Shown: positions 35,338 to 44,527 of the stretch, in pieces
Layout: each line of letters starts with the position of its first letter
How positions within the stretch are numbered: position 1 is the first letter of the stretch
NCBI GenBank assembly: GCA_902596165.1
Contig: CACJSU010000002.1
Location: forward strand, 124,001 to 188,000
Length of the DNA stretch: 64,000 nucleotides
Reading direction: 5' to 3'
Source of the DNA: an uncultured SAR86 cluster bacterium
GTDB lineage: Bacteria; Pseudomonadota; Gammaproteobacteria; Magnimaribacterales; D2472
Made by a program: the position numbers and the translations under genes
Notes under the pieces: model-generated
Told to the model about the DNA's origin: nothing
Seen by the model: the letters and a program-made list of their open reading frames with translations, nothing else
Databases searched by the model: none

Positions 35338-35541
35338 TTATTTGCTATGAGGCGGAAGTTTTGCCTCAACAAACCATTCATGGACCTGCTTAGCGGGATT
35401 GAATTTTTTTAATCTCAATTTTTGATTTTCAATTACTAGCTTCTTCGTCTTAACAGCCATGTAATGATAAGTGTGGCTATCTCTTGATTCGCTTTCTGGA
35501 ATTAAATAAACCTTAGTTTGTTTTTTTTTGCTATCTGCCAT
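35338..35541 (-). CDS. rpmG: 50S ribosomal protein L33
   Basis: I choose the ATG at 35541. The track's start 13 codons upstream would include the promoter. The 67-residue chain aligns with L33: THYHYMAVKTKKL resembles the HFYTTTKNKR region (the actual text is HTYHYMAVKTKKL), and QKLRLKKFNPAKQVHEWFVEAKL resembles the ending [23 protein letters not shown] of E. coli L33. The two C-terminal zinc cysteine pairs are absent, as in the zinc-free form. An N-terminal extension of about 15 residues (ADSKKKQTKVYLIPE) is longer than usual. rpmG usually follows rpmB. Here it stands alone. The predicted transcript starts only a few bases before the ATG. Confidence 0.72.
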   Translation of the reverse strand: MADSKKKQTKVYLIPESESRDSHTYHYMAVKTKKLVIENQKLRLKKFNPAKQVHEWFVEAKLPPHSK

Positions 35542-35551
35542 AATGATGCAG

Positions 35552-35557
35552 ATTATA
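35552..35557 (-). promoter_or_regulatory. -10 box of rpmG; predicts an almost leaderless mRNA
   Basis: A perfect TATAAT on the minus strand lies ten bases upstream of the rpmG ATG. A start seven bases after the box falls near 35545, leaving about four leader bases and no room for a Shine-Dalgarno site. The -35 is weak. Confidence 0.5.
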
Positions 35558-35655
35558 CCGAAATCAGAGCAATTTCCCATGAAAAAATCTAAATATATTC
35601 TTTAAATTTTTAGGTATAAATCATTTATTTGAACTAAAATAATCGCTCAAAAAAC

Positions 35656-37839
35656 ATGCTTCATAAAATTACATTCAAAAGATTAATTACAATTTTTATC
35701 TGTACATTTTCATTTCATCTAATGAGTGAAGGTATATCTCTTGATGGTGTTATCTCACCAAATGAGTGGGATCAAGCAACCCCATTTGATTTAGAGTATG
35801 AATTAATGCCATCTCGAAACACACCTGCTGCACTAAAAACTATAGCTTATGTAAAGTTTGATAAAAAATATCTTTATATAGGCATAAAAGCATATGGGGA
35901 CCCAAACAAAATAAGAGCTACATTAAAAAATAGAGATCAAACATGGAATGAGGACTACGTTGCTCTCATGACAGACCCATTTAGGGATGGAAGATACGGC
36001 ATTCTTGTTGGTGTTAATGCTTTAGGAGTTCAGCTGGATGAAAAACATATCAGCAGCGCAGGTCCAGATGATTCATGGGATATTCTTTTTCAATCCGCTA
36101 CTGCTTTTCAAGATGATGGTTATTCAGCCGAATTTATCATTCCTTTTTCAGAACTTCAATTACCAGATACAGAGGTTCAAAGATGGAAGATGGGATTTAT
36201 TAGAAAATCATATGAAGCAGGCATACAAACTGTATTTGGATCATTTAAAAACCTGCCAGCAGAAACTTGTTATGCATGTCAGGCAGATGAAGAAATTTTT
36301 TTAGGCTCACCAGAAAAAATCTATAGAAATTACTTATATCCATATATATTTTTAAATCAAAATGGTGATAGGCCTGTAAAAGATTTTAAATTACAAAATC
36401 CTGATTATGAGATTGGCATAACTGGTCTTTACGATCTTAGCAAGTCATCATCCATAGAATACACAATAAACCCTGATTTCTCTCAGGTAGAGTCAGATGT
36501 TCCAATGATCATGGCTAATCAAACTTTTGCCATGTCATACCCTGAAAAAAGAACCTTTTTTCTTGAAGGATCTGAATTACTTAAATCAGATACGCAAACT
36601 GTTTATACTCGATCAATTACCAATCCTCTGGGTGCAATTAAATATATAAATCAGGGTAAAAAAAATACCATTTATTTATTACAAGCCACCGACACTGATT
36701 CGCCCTACTTGGCAGCTGGGCAATACAGATCATATAAAGGCAATGCTGGTAAAAGCAAAGTAACCGTAGGAAGGGTTAAAAGAAATTTAGGAAATAAATC
36801 ACACATTGGATTGATTGCAACAAATAGAGATTACCAAGTTGGCGGCTCTGGTTCCGTGGTTGAATTCGATAGTCTTATTAACCTCTTAGATGATTATATT
36901 TTAGATCTAAATTATGCAAGGAGCGATACCCAAGAAGGCAGTATTAATTTTATTGATACTGATGATACTTTTGCGGGTAGAACTTATGCAATGGATGGTG
37001 AGTCTTTCTCAGGGACAGCCAAAAATTTTCGTTTAAGGTGGGCTGTTAATGAGAGGAACGCAGGTATAAGATTTTCAGATGTATCGCCCACATACAGAGC
37101 TCATGTTGGGTTTGTAGGTAGAAATGATTATAAATATCGTAACTATTGGTACGGAAGGACTTATAGACCTCAAGGGACCATTAGGAGGATAAATTTTAAT
37201 TTAAATAATCGAAATAGATTAAATTCTAAAAATGAAAAAATTCTAGAGTTTTATGAGTTTCAAATTGATCTTGAAACAAATTTTAATTTTACTGGAACGA
37301 TTGAATGGCAGCATAAACCTAGCGAGAAATTTAATGGTATTCAATATGGCCAGCAAAGAGATATTGAAATTAGGGGTCAATATCACCCTACAGAAAACTT
37401 CTTTACTAGTTTTGAGATTGAGAAAGGTGAATCTATAGCCTATAGAATTGATAATCCAGAAATCGGAGATGCAACCGAATACAATCTCTATAATGTCTTT
37501 AGATTTTCAGACAACTTTAAAATTTCTTTGGGGCATCGATACTCTGAATTAAAAAATAAAGTCACTGGAGAAAAATTCTATGCAGGTGAAATTAATAGAT
37601 TTGAAATTGATTATCAAATTGATGGCGCCCTATCGACAAGAACCATCATTGAAAAAAATGATTTTAGTGACGATTACTTTTTAGAGGCTCTTATTCAATG
37701 GAAGCCCAACCCATTCACAATATTTTATGCAGGTGGAACGCAATTTTACAAAGAACCAAATCCTTTCAGCGATAATCTTAGGCTTGAAACTTCACAAATT
37801 TATGCAAAGTTTCAATATTTCTACAATCCAAATAAATAA
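35656..37839 (+). CDS. exported DUF5916 protein with carbohydrate-binding family 9-like domain
   Basis: A 727-residue protein. A signal peptide (TIFICTFSFHLMSEG) is followed by a family 9-like beta-sandwich domain, ISLDGVISPNEWDQATPF to about residue 200, with the DDSWDILFQSAT and YSAEFIIPFSELQLP blocks. The remaining 500 residues are the DUF5916 region, beginning YEIGITGLYDLSKSSSIEYTINPDFSQVESD and rich in alternating strands, ending with FQYFYNPNK. A terminal aromatic after a strand suggests an outer-membrane beta-barrel. Such proteins are common in marine heterotrophs, and I know no proven role. The carbohydrate link is suggested by the domain and by the adjacent glucan operon facing it. 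Confidence 0.8.
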   Translation: MLHKITFKRLITIFICTFSFHLMSEGISLDGVISPNEWDQATPFDLEYELMPSRNTPAALKTIAYVKFDKKYLYIGIKAYGDPNKIRATLKNRDQTWNEDYVALMTDPFRDGRYGILVGVNALGVQLDEKHISSAGPDDSWDILFQSATAFQDDGYSAEFIIPFSELQLPDTEVQRWKMGFIRKSYEAGIQTVFGSFKNLPAETCYACQADEEIFLGSPEKIYRNYLYPYIFLNQNGDRPVKDFKLQNPDYEIGITGLYDLSKSSSIEYTINPDFSQVESDVPMIMANQTFAMSYPEKRTFFLEGSELLKSDTQTVYTRSITNPLGAIKYINQGKKNTIYLLQATDTDSPYLAAGQYRSYKGNAGKSKVTVGRVKRNLGNKSHIGLIATNRDYQVGGSGSVVEFDSLINLLDDYILDLNYARSDTQEGSINFIDTDDTFAGRTYAMDGESFSGTAKNFRLRWAVNERNAGIRFSDVSPTYRAHVGFVGRNDYKYRNYWYGRTYRPQGTIRRINFNLNNRNRLNSKNEKILEFYEFQIDLETNFNFTGTIEWQHKPSEKFNGIQYGQQRDIEIRGQYHPTENFFTSFEIEKGESIAYRIDNPEIGDATEYNLYNVFRFSDNFKISLGHRYSELKNKVTGEKFYAGEINRFEIDYQIDGALSTRTIIEKNDFSDDYFLEALIQWKPNPFTIFYAGGTQFYKEPNPFSDNLRLETSQIYAKFQYFYNPNK

Positions 37840-37845
37840 GAACAT

Positions 37846-40278
37846 TTAGCAGCTAACTTCTTTGCCTGTTGCTTTACCATCCTTGATAACAATTGAATTA
37901 AGATCGAAGTTAACTCCATTTTCACTTAAAAAAAGACCTCTGACTTGAATTTTATTTTTATTCAAACCATCTTTTTCAAGGCAAGAAACAGGAATATTTA
38001 TTGTTAACCACTCTGTCATAGAATCGGTTGGTAATTGAATAGATCCTCTACAATTATTTCCACAGCCCACGCTAAAATATAAAGCTGGATTTGTCAGCGT
38101 ATTAACCCTCATTATAATTTCATAAAAAGGTGAGATCATGCCAGATAGGTTAACTGGTGATTCTGTTGAAATACCAAAAGCTTGCAGGGATTCATTCTCT
38201 ATAAAAATAATATTTTTAGCATCATCTTGTCTTTGATAATCGAATCTAGTGATTTTAATTTTGCCATTAGCGCTTTTGAAATCATCATCCATAACAAATT
38301 CAGGACCTGAATCAGTAACTATAAATTCCTTACCAGGAATTGATGCTGCACCAAGGAAAACATTAACCAACTCTAATTTAGAAAGAGTTTTATTTGTTTG
38401 AATTTTCTCAAGCTGAATATCTGATTCGTAAGAAAGTCCATATCCAAATGGAAATAATGGGTCATATATACTGTCAGTAAAATTAAGAACTGCCTGATCT
38501 TTGGATTTAGGCCATGAATAAGATAATTTGCCAGTAAAGTCATAATTAATTTCATTATCTTTAGTGAAAATTATATCTCCTATACCCTCCACAGCAGTTC
38601 CTGGAAGCCAGGCAGCAATAAACGCATCTGAAGCATTAATCTGCCTATTCACCACTAAAGGCCTACCAGATAAAAATATGCTTACAGTTGGAATGCTCTG
38701 AGCATTTACAGACTCGAGTATGGGTAGAAACTTAGGATCGGTTGGGGTAAATGAAACATCTTTTAAATCACCTAGCATTTCAGCATATGGCTCCTCGCCA
38801 AAGACACCGATAACGACATCTGGTTTTTTAGAAAATTTACCATTTCCAGAGAATTCAACTGACCCTCCTGATGAAATAATAAATTGTTCTAGGGCCTGAT
38901 ATATTGAATTAACATTTACAAAGTCTTTATTTGAGTTTTCTCTTCCTTGCCAAGTAATTGTCCAGCCACCTGTTTGAGATGATATCTTGTTTGCAGCATC
39001 TCCAATGATTCCTATGTGTTGAACAGGGTTTAATGGAAGAAGTTTGTCATTATTTTTTAACAAAACCAATGACTCTCTAACAGCCTGACGAGCCAAAGCT
39101 ATATGCTCAGGATGACCAAGATAATTTCCCTTAAATTCATGGGGAATCCTTCCATTAAATAGTCCTAATCTAGATTTAACCGTTAAAATCTTCCTAACTG
39201 CTTCATCAAGCCTTGCTTCGGAGATTTCTCCTGATTTTACTTGCTTGATAGTATTTCGTAGGAGATCTTTCCAATTTTCGGGAACCATAAACATATCCAC
39301 ACCAGCATTAAAAGACTGAGCACATTTTGCATTTGAACAGCCCTCAACTTGACCATGGCCATTCCAGTCACCTACTACGAAACCATCAAATTGCATGTCT
39401 ACTTTCAAGATGTCAGTCAATAATTCTTTATATCCATGAAGTTTCTTACCATTCCAAGAATTAAAACTTGCCATAACAGTTTGCGCGCATGCATCTAAAG
39501 CATCAAAATAAGGGTAACCATGAATCTCTCTTAAGCCTGTTTCTGAGATTCTTGTATTGCCTTGGTCAACACCTTCAAAAGTCCCGCCATCACCCATAAA
39601 ATGTTTTGCAGTTGCAATCACATGATTGCCATCAAGCAAAGTTTCTCCCTCACCTTGAAGACCAAGCACAAATGCCTTCCCAAGTTTTGATACCAGTATA
39701 GGATCTTCAGAAAATCCTTCGTATGTCCTTCCCCAGCGATCATCCTGAGGAACTGCTACAGTTGGAGCAAATGTCCAAGCTACCCCTGTGGATAAAACTT
39801 CGAGGGCAATTGCTTCTCCGATACTTCTCATTAAATCAACATTGCCTGAAGCTCCTAGACCAATGTTGTGAGGAAACAAAGTTGCTCCGATAACATTGTT
39901 GTGCCCATGGACTGCATCGGTACCCCATAAAACAGGTACTTTTATGCCTTTATAAGTAGGAGAAGCATCATAAAACTCTTTGCTTAAATTTTTCCAATCT
40001 TGAACTGAGCTGTATTTATCTCCATTAGGTGCAGTATTTCCTCCATTTAAAACAGAACCAATTTTAAATTTCTTCACATCTTCTGGTGAAATAAAATCTA
40101 AGTCTCCTTGAATGACTTGACCGACCTTCTCCTCAATGGTCATTCCATCAATTAATTGCTCAATAAGATCAGCATTATTAAAATTTTTATATTCACAAGA
40201 ATGTGTCCGTGACCAGTCGACCTCAGACATCACCAAACCTGTTTGAAAAAATAAAATAATTAATAAAAACTTCTTCAT
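37846..40278 (-). CDS. exported GH3 beta-glucosidase (exo-beta-glucan hydrolase type)
   Basis: An 810-residue protein with a signal peptide (KKFLLIILFFQTGLVMS). The GH3 N-terminal barrel contains VLWGTDAVHGHNNVIGATLFPHNIGLGA, the VIATAKHFMGDG lysine-histidine block, and GFVVGDWNGHGQVEGC with the nucleophile aspartate near residue 300. The second GH3 domain has QTGGWTITWQG, and the region after residue 650 resembles the ExoP galactose-binding-like domain of marine 1,3-1,4-beta-glucosidases. The enzyme would release glucose from beta-glucan oligomers in the periplasm. It is the last gene of the operon symporter-glk-pgl-GH3, 13 bases downstream of pgl, so its glucose can be taken up and metabolised by the same operon. 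Confidence 0.92.
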   Translation of the reverse strand: MKKFLLIILFFQTGLVMSEVDWSRTHSCEYKNFNNADLIEQLIDGMTIEEKVGQVIQGDLDFISPEDVKKFKIGSVLNGGNTAPNGDKYSSVQDWKNLSKEFYDASPTYKGIKVPVLWGTDAVHGHNNVIGATLFPHNIGLGASGNVDLMRSIGEAIALEVLSTGVAWTFAPTVAVPQDDRWGRTYEGFSEDPILVSKLGKAFVLGLQGEGETLLDGNHVIATAKHFMGDGGTFEGVDQGNTRISETGLREIHGYPYFDALDACAQTVMASFNSWNGKKLHGYKELLTDILKVDMQFDGFVVGDWNGHGQVEGCSNAKCAQSFNAGVDMFMVPENWKDLLRNTIKQVKSGEISEARLDEAVRKILTVKSRLGLFNGRIPHEFKGNYLGHPEHIALARQAVRESLVLLKNNDKLLPLNPVQHIGIIGDAANKISSQTGGWTITWQGRENSNKDFVNVNSIYQALEQFIISSGGSVEFSGNGKFSKKPDVVIGVFGEEPYAEMLGDLKDVSFTPTDPKFLPILESVNAQSIPTVSIFLSGRPLVVNRQINASDAFIAAWLPGTAVEGIGDIIFTKDNEINYDFTGKLSYSWPKSKDQAVLNFTDSIYDPLFPFGYGLSYESDIQLEKIQTNKTLSKLELVNVFLGAASIPGKEFIVTDSGPEFVMDDDFKSANGKIKITRFDYQRQDDAKNIIFIENESLQAFGISTESPVNLSGMISPFYEIIMRVNTLTNPALYFSVGCGNNCRGSIQLPTDSMTEWLTINIPVSCLEKDGLNKNKIQVRGLFLSENGVNFDLNSIVIKDGKATGKEVSC

Positions 40279-40291
40279 AGTTTCTCCATAT

Positions 40292-40927
40292 TTAAAAATC
40301 TATATCTGAAAATTCAATCTTTGTTTTATTTTGTGTTAATAAAAAATGTAAAGGGAGCTTCTTATCTACAAAGGCTTGCTCAATGATGATCCTTTTGTTT
40401 GGATTTGATACCAATAAAATACAACGTTTTGCATTAAGTAATAGTGAAAGATTCATAGAAATTCTCTTATGACTAGGTATGCCTTGAGGTTCTCTAGAAA
40501 GAACTAACTCTGGTGAAGCGTATTCATCAAAAGCATTGTTATTTGCGAGCTCAGCTGGAAACAATGATGCAAAGTGACCATCACTGCCCAGTCCAAGCAA
40601 CACTATATCAAAGGGAAGATTAATTTTTTCTAGTACATTGTTATCATTTAATGGGTAGAAAATAGCTTTATTAGCTTTATTAATAAGTAAATGATTTTTA
40701 ACTAAATATTCATTTGAATCTTCATGATCTGCAGGTACCACCCTATCATCACCAAGAAAAATTGAAACTTTAGACCAGTCTAAATCTGATTTACTTAAGC
40801 ATTGATATAATGGCAATGGACTATTGCCGCCACACACAACGAGCGAAGCTGAACCATTGGAATTAATTCCACTGGTTAATGAATCAACTATAGAGTTTGA
40901 AATTTTATTTAAAATACGATCTTCCAA
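40292..40927 (-). CDS. pgl: 6-phosphogluconolactonase (DevB type)
   Basis: A 211-residue enzyme of the DevB/SOL family. Visible blocks are ASLVVCGGNSPLPLYQCLS, VSIFLGDDRVVPADHEDSNEYLV and the catalytic VLLGLGSDGHFASLFP near residue 110. It hydrolyses 6-phosphogluconolactone to 6-phosphogluconate in the oxidative pentose-phosphate or Entner-Doudoroff route. No zwf, edd or eda is in the window. It starts two bases after glk and is followed by the GH3 gene. Confidence 0.92.
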   Translation of the reverse strand: MEDRILNKISNSIVDSLTSGINSNGSASLVVCGGNSPLPLYQCLSKSDLDWSKVSIFLGDDRVVPADHEDSNEYLVKNHLLINKANKAIFYPLNDNNVLEKINLPFDIVLLGLGSDGHFASLFPAELANNNAFDEYASPELVLSREPQGIPSHKRISMNLSLLLNAKRCILLVSNPNKRIIIEQAFVDKKLPLHFLLTQNKTKIEFSDIDF

Positions 40928-40929
40928 AA

Positions 40930-41880
40930 CTAATCGAGGGTCTGACTAAATTTATTTATAAAATTTAAACTACCATGCAAGCAGGTCATCTCTTGTTTAA
41001 TTAATGCAATGGGCATCTGTAGTAAAACTTCTTTATGCATTGATTTTCTGTTGATAACAAAATTTTTTATAAAATCATCAGCATCCAGAAATTTATACAA
41101 TGATCGTATTAAACCACCAGCAAGATAAATTCCTTTGCCTGGCATGAATGCCAAGGCAAGCTCAGACAAAATTTGAGAAAAAGATTTTAAAAATAGCTCA
41201 ACACTCTTTTTTGCTAATTCGTCAGAGTGGCAAGCATTCAAAATCTCCTCTGAGGATTTATTGGTTTTAGCAAGGTGAGAATAAATTTTTACCAACCCCC
41301 CTCCAGAAATGAGATCTTCGATTATATTAATATCAGTTTTGCTTGTAAGACCAATATCTAACAATAAATTAGGGATTGTAAACAGACTGTTTCCAATTTC
41401 TGTTGGAAGAACAATACTGTCATTAACAACTTGAGCAGCTCCCAAGCCTGTCCCGGGACCCAAAATTAAAGCAGTATCATTGAAGGGATCCCCTGTATTA
41501 ATAAAGTGCATATCATCTTTTGCAAAAAGAGATAACCCATGGCCTATTGCCTCCCAATCATTTAAGAGATGACAGGAATCGACAGAAAATTCTTTAAGAA
41601 TCTCAGTTTCATCTATTCTAAATTCTCTGTTAGTCATTGAAATAGATTGATGCAATTTCGGTCCAGCGATAGAAAAAACTAGATGCCTTATTGATGAATT
41701 TTCATTTAAAAAGTTTTGTAACATTTCATCAAATGTATCCAAAGACTTTAGATTTTGTTTAGTCGGGTTTATGAGTTCGTTTGAGCCAATTTCAGCTACA
41801 GCTGTTCTGATATTTGTTCCACCAATATCAATCAGCAACACTTTGCTATTTAGAAATTCTACTTGAGGATTAATTACCAT
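40930..41880 (-). CDS. glk: glucokinase (Glk, ROK-unrelated bacterial type)
   Basis: A 316-residue ATP-dependent glucokinase. Motifs include VLLIDIGGTNIRTAVAE (phosphate-1), HLLNDWEAIGHGLS with the catalytic aspartate, LILGPGTGLGAAQVV (phosphate-2) and AFMPGKGIYLAGGLI (adenosine). It phosphorylates cytoplasmic glucose to glucose-6-phosphate, consistent with import by the sodium symporter whose gene overlaps by seven bases upstream. The order symporter-glucokinase-lactonase-glucosidase covers glucose release, uptake and first metabolic steps. Confidence 0.92.
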   Translation of the reverse strand: MVINPQVEFLNSKVLLIDIGGTNIRTAVAEIGSNELINPTKQNLKSLDTFDEMLQNFLNENSSIRHLVFSIAGPKLHQSISMTNREFRIDETEILKEFSVDSCHLLNDWEAIGHGLSLFAKDDMHFINTGDPFNDTALILGPGTGLGAAQVVNDSIVLPTEIGNSLFTIPNLLLDIGLTSKTDINIIEDLISGGGLVKIYSHLAKTNKSSEEILNACHSDELAKKSVELFLKSFSQILSELALAFMPGKGIYLAGGLIRSLYKFLDADDFIKNFVINRKSMHKEVLLQMPIALIKQEMTCLHGSLNFINKFSQTLD

Positions 41881-43439
41881 AATAAATAATATGTAATGGT
41901 TAAAATCATGAAAATAATTAATGTGTTGATATTAAAGGATTGCTCAGTTTTAAAATTAATTCCGGCAGTATCGATAGCCTTATCCTGATCGACATATCCC
42001 TGAAGTAAGCTAGTGATATAGCATGCAAAGCCTGAAATTATGAACACAACTCCCATTCTATGAATAAAAGGATATTCTGGAAAAACAAGAAAAATAAATA
42101 GAGATAAAATTAAAGACACACTTGCAGCAACCAAGACACTTAAGGTTGTAGCTTTTTTCCAAAATAAAGCTACCAAAAATATTACTAGAATTCCAGGAGT
42201 AAAAAACCCTGTGAAGTTTTGAATGTATTGAAATGCTGATTCCATACTTCCAAGCAGCGGCTGAGCACAAAGAACAGCAACAAGCAATGCAATCCATGCC
42301 ATATTTCTTCCTACATTAACTAGCTTCTGCTCTGTAGGCGGAGATTTAACAAAACTTCGATAAATATCCATAGTAAAAATAGTACTAACGCTATTTGTCA
42401 TTGATGCTAATGAAGAAACTATCGCTGCAACCAATGCTGCAAAAGTTAGACCCAAAATACCATTGGGTAATAATGACATCATCATAGGGTAAGCTTGATC
42501 TGACTTATCTAAGGCTGGGTAAATTACTGCAGCACATATTCCAGGCAGCACGACAACAAATGGCATTAGAAGCTTTAAATATGCAGCAAACATAACTCCT
42601 TTTTGAGCTTCTGGTAATGATTTAGCACCCAAGGCACGTTGAGTTATATATTGATTAAATCCCCAATAAGCAAAGTGTGCTATCCACAGTCCACCAATTA
42701 AAACCCAAACACCAGGTAAATCTTTATATGCAGAATTTTCAGGAGATAAAATCATGTCAAATTTTTCTGGAAGTAATGCATAAACCTGAGATAAGCCACT
42801 TATAAATCCGGCACCCTCAGAGATTTGATTCAATGCTATGTATGAAACAGATAATCCTCCAAAAATTAACAAAACAACTTGAATGATGTCAGTCATAGCG
42901 ACTGCTTTTAAACCACCCCACAAAGAGTATGCTAAGGAAAGGAGAGCTAGAAGAACCAATCCAGAGAATAAATCTAAACCAGTTAAAGAGCTGATTGCAA
43001 GAGAGCCAAGCCATAAAACACTTGTTAGATTGATGAATATATAAACAGCTAACCAAAAAAAAGATAGAACAAGACTCACTCTTTTATCAAATCTTTGCTC
43101 AAGAAACTGAGGCATAGTGTAGATTTGTTTCTCCAAAAATAGCGGTAAAAAATACTTTGCCATGACTATCAATGCTATTGCTGCCGTTAACTCATATGTA
43201 GCAATAGCCATACCAACAACAAAGCCTTGACCGGACATACCTATGATTTGTTCCGCAGAAATATTTGCAGCTATAAGGGATGCGCCTATTGCCCACCATG
43301 GTAATGATCTGCCTGCTAAGAAATAATCTTCAGCCGTTTTCTCGGCTCCTTGTTGAGATCGAGAAACATATTGAGCTAAAATGATTATTCCAATGCAGTA
43401 AAAAGCGACAATAAAAACGTCTAAATTACTAAATAACAT
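41874..43439 (-). CDS. sodium:solute symporter, SGLT-like sugar transporter
   Basis: A 521-residue inner-membrane protein with about 13-14 helices. SSS family marks include YFLAGRSLPWWAIGASLIAANISAEQIIGMSGQGF, ALLSLAYSLWGGLKAVAMTDIIQVV, and ALVAAIVSSLASMTNSVSTIFTMDIYR, the helix with the sodium-binding serines. These fit the SGLT branch that imports glucose or galactose with sodium. Neighbours glk, pgl and an exported beta-glucosidase suggest glucose as substrate. It is the first gene of the operon, 80 bases from the divergent lacI-type regulator, and the candidate operator is between them. Confidence 0.9.
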   Translation of the reverse strand: MLFSNLDVFIVAFYCIGIIILAQYVSRSQQGAEKTAEDYFLAGRSLPWWAIGASLIAANISAEQIIGMSGQGFVVGMAIATYELTAAIALIVMAKYFLPLFLEKQIYTMPQFLEQRFDKRVSLVLSFFWLAVYIFINLTSVLWLGSLAISSLTGLDLFSGLVLLALLSLAYSLWGGLKAVAMTDIIQVVLLIFGGLSVSYIALNQISEGAGFISGLSQVYALLPEKFDMILSPENSAYKDLPGVWVLIGGLWIAHFAYWGFNQYITQRALGAKSLPEAQKGVMFAAYLKLLMPFVVVLPGICAAVIYPALDKSDQAYPMMMSLLPNGILGLTFAALVAAIVSSLASMTNSVSTIFTMDIYRSFVKSPPTEQKLVNVGRNMAWIALLVAVLCAQPLLGSMESAFQYIQNFTGFFTPGILVIFLVALFWKKATTLSVLVAASVSLILSLFIFLVFPEYPFIHRMGVVFIISGFACYITSLLQGYVDQDKAIDTAGINFKTEQSFNINTLIIFMILTITYYLLW

Positions 43440-43455
43440 TGATGAACTACCCCAT

Positions 43456-43469
43456 TGATATCGTTGTCA
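43456..43469. promoter_or_regulatory. candidate LacI-family operator between symporter and regulator genes
   Basis: TGATATCGTTGTCA is an imperfect palindrome (TGA.A.CG.T..TCA) with the central CG typical of LacI-family sites. I recall glucan-related LacI regulators using TGACAACGTTGTCA-like sites. It lies between divergent genes and overlaps candidate -35 boxes on both strands, TTGACA (minus) and TTGTCA (plus). Confidence 0.55.
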
Positions 43470-43519
43470 AAATACATTATCGTTAAAATAGACTAATAAG
43501 GCAATAAAATTTAAATGCA

Positions 43520-44527
43520 ATGACGGTTACAATTAAAGACGTTTCGAAAGATGCCAAGGTATCTATTAAAACTGTTTCAAGGGTTATAAATAATGAAGCA
43601 AATGTTGCAGAAGAAACGAAAAAGAAAGTTCTAGTATCTGTTAAAAAGCTTGGATTTAGACCAAATAAAAGCGCTCAAAGCTTAAGATCAAAAAGATCGT
43701 TCATAATTGCATTACTGTATGACAATCCAAACAAATCATATTTAGCAGATGTGCAAAGTGGAATATTTAAAGCTTGCAAATTAACTGGATATAACCTCGT
43801 TATTCAGGAATGTGATTACAAATCACCTGATTTAAATAATACTATTCTTGAATTTGTAAATGATCTAAAAATTGATGGCTTGATTCTCACCCCTCCCCTC
43901 AGCGATATGGATGATTTCCTTAAAGATCTAGACAAAAATAAAATTGAGTATGCTGTTATAGCACCAAGCACAAAGAAAGCTGAATCTTTATATGTATCTT
44001 CTAATGACTATGAGGCTGCATACAAATTGACCTCAGAAATTATAAAGCATGGGCATAAACAGATAGGTTTTATAAAGGGGCATCCAAAACATTCAGCCTC
44101 AAGTCTTCGGTTTAATGGCTTTATCGACGCGATAGTCAATCATAGCCTTGAGACAAATGATGATTGGATTAAACAGGGAAATTTTAGTTTTAAGTCAGGA
44201 TTTGATGCTGGAGTTGAAATCTTTCACTCAGAAAACATACCTTCTGCAATATTTGCAAGCAATGATTCAATGGCTGCAGGGATTATGAAATCTGCTCAAA
44301 TGAAAGGCTTAAAAATTCCAGATGATATATCCATTGCAGGATTTGATGATTCACCTATTGCCGATGAGATTTGGCCAGCACTTACTACTGTTAGACAGCC
44401 AGTTGAGAAAATGGCAAATCATGCAGCCAAAATTTTGATGGCAAAATTTAATGGAATAGAAGAAAGCAATCAGTCAAAAGAATTTAAATCTGATTTGATC
44501 TTGCGTGAATCACTAAAAACCTTGTAA
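43520..44527 (+). CDS. LacI-family transcriptional regulator
   Basis: A 335-residue repressor. The N-terminal helix-turn-helix is TIKDVSKDAKVSIKTVSRVINNEANVAEETKKKV (about residues 3-37) followed by the hinge GFRPNKSAQSLRSKRS. The ligand domain resembles periplasmic sugar-binding proteins (FIIALLYDNPNKSYLADVQSGI, AIFASNDSMAAGIM, ISIAGFDDSPIADEIWPALTTVRQP). It is divergent from the symporter-glk-pgl-GH3 operon and probably represses it until glucose or a beta-glucan breakdown product binds. It may also control itself through the same site. The 3' end overlaps marC by 15 bases. Confidence 0.9.
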   Translation: MTVTIKDVSKDAKVSIKTVSRVINNEANVAEETKKKVLVSVKKLGFRPNKSAQSLRSKRSFIIALLYDNPNKSYLADVQSGIFKACKLTGYNLVIQECDYKSPDLNNTILEFVNDLKIDGLILTPPLSDMDDFLKDLDKNKIEYAVIAPSTKKAESLYVSSNDYEAAYKLTSEIIKHGHKQIGFIKGHPKHSASSLRFNGFIDAIVNHSLETNDDWIKQGNFSFKSGFDAGVEIFHSENIPSAIFASNDSMAAGIMKSAQMKGLKIPDDISIAGFDDSPIADEIWPALTTVRQPVEKMANHAAKILMAKFNGIEESNQSKEFKSDLILRESLKTL

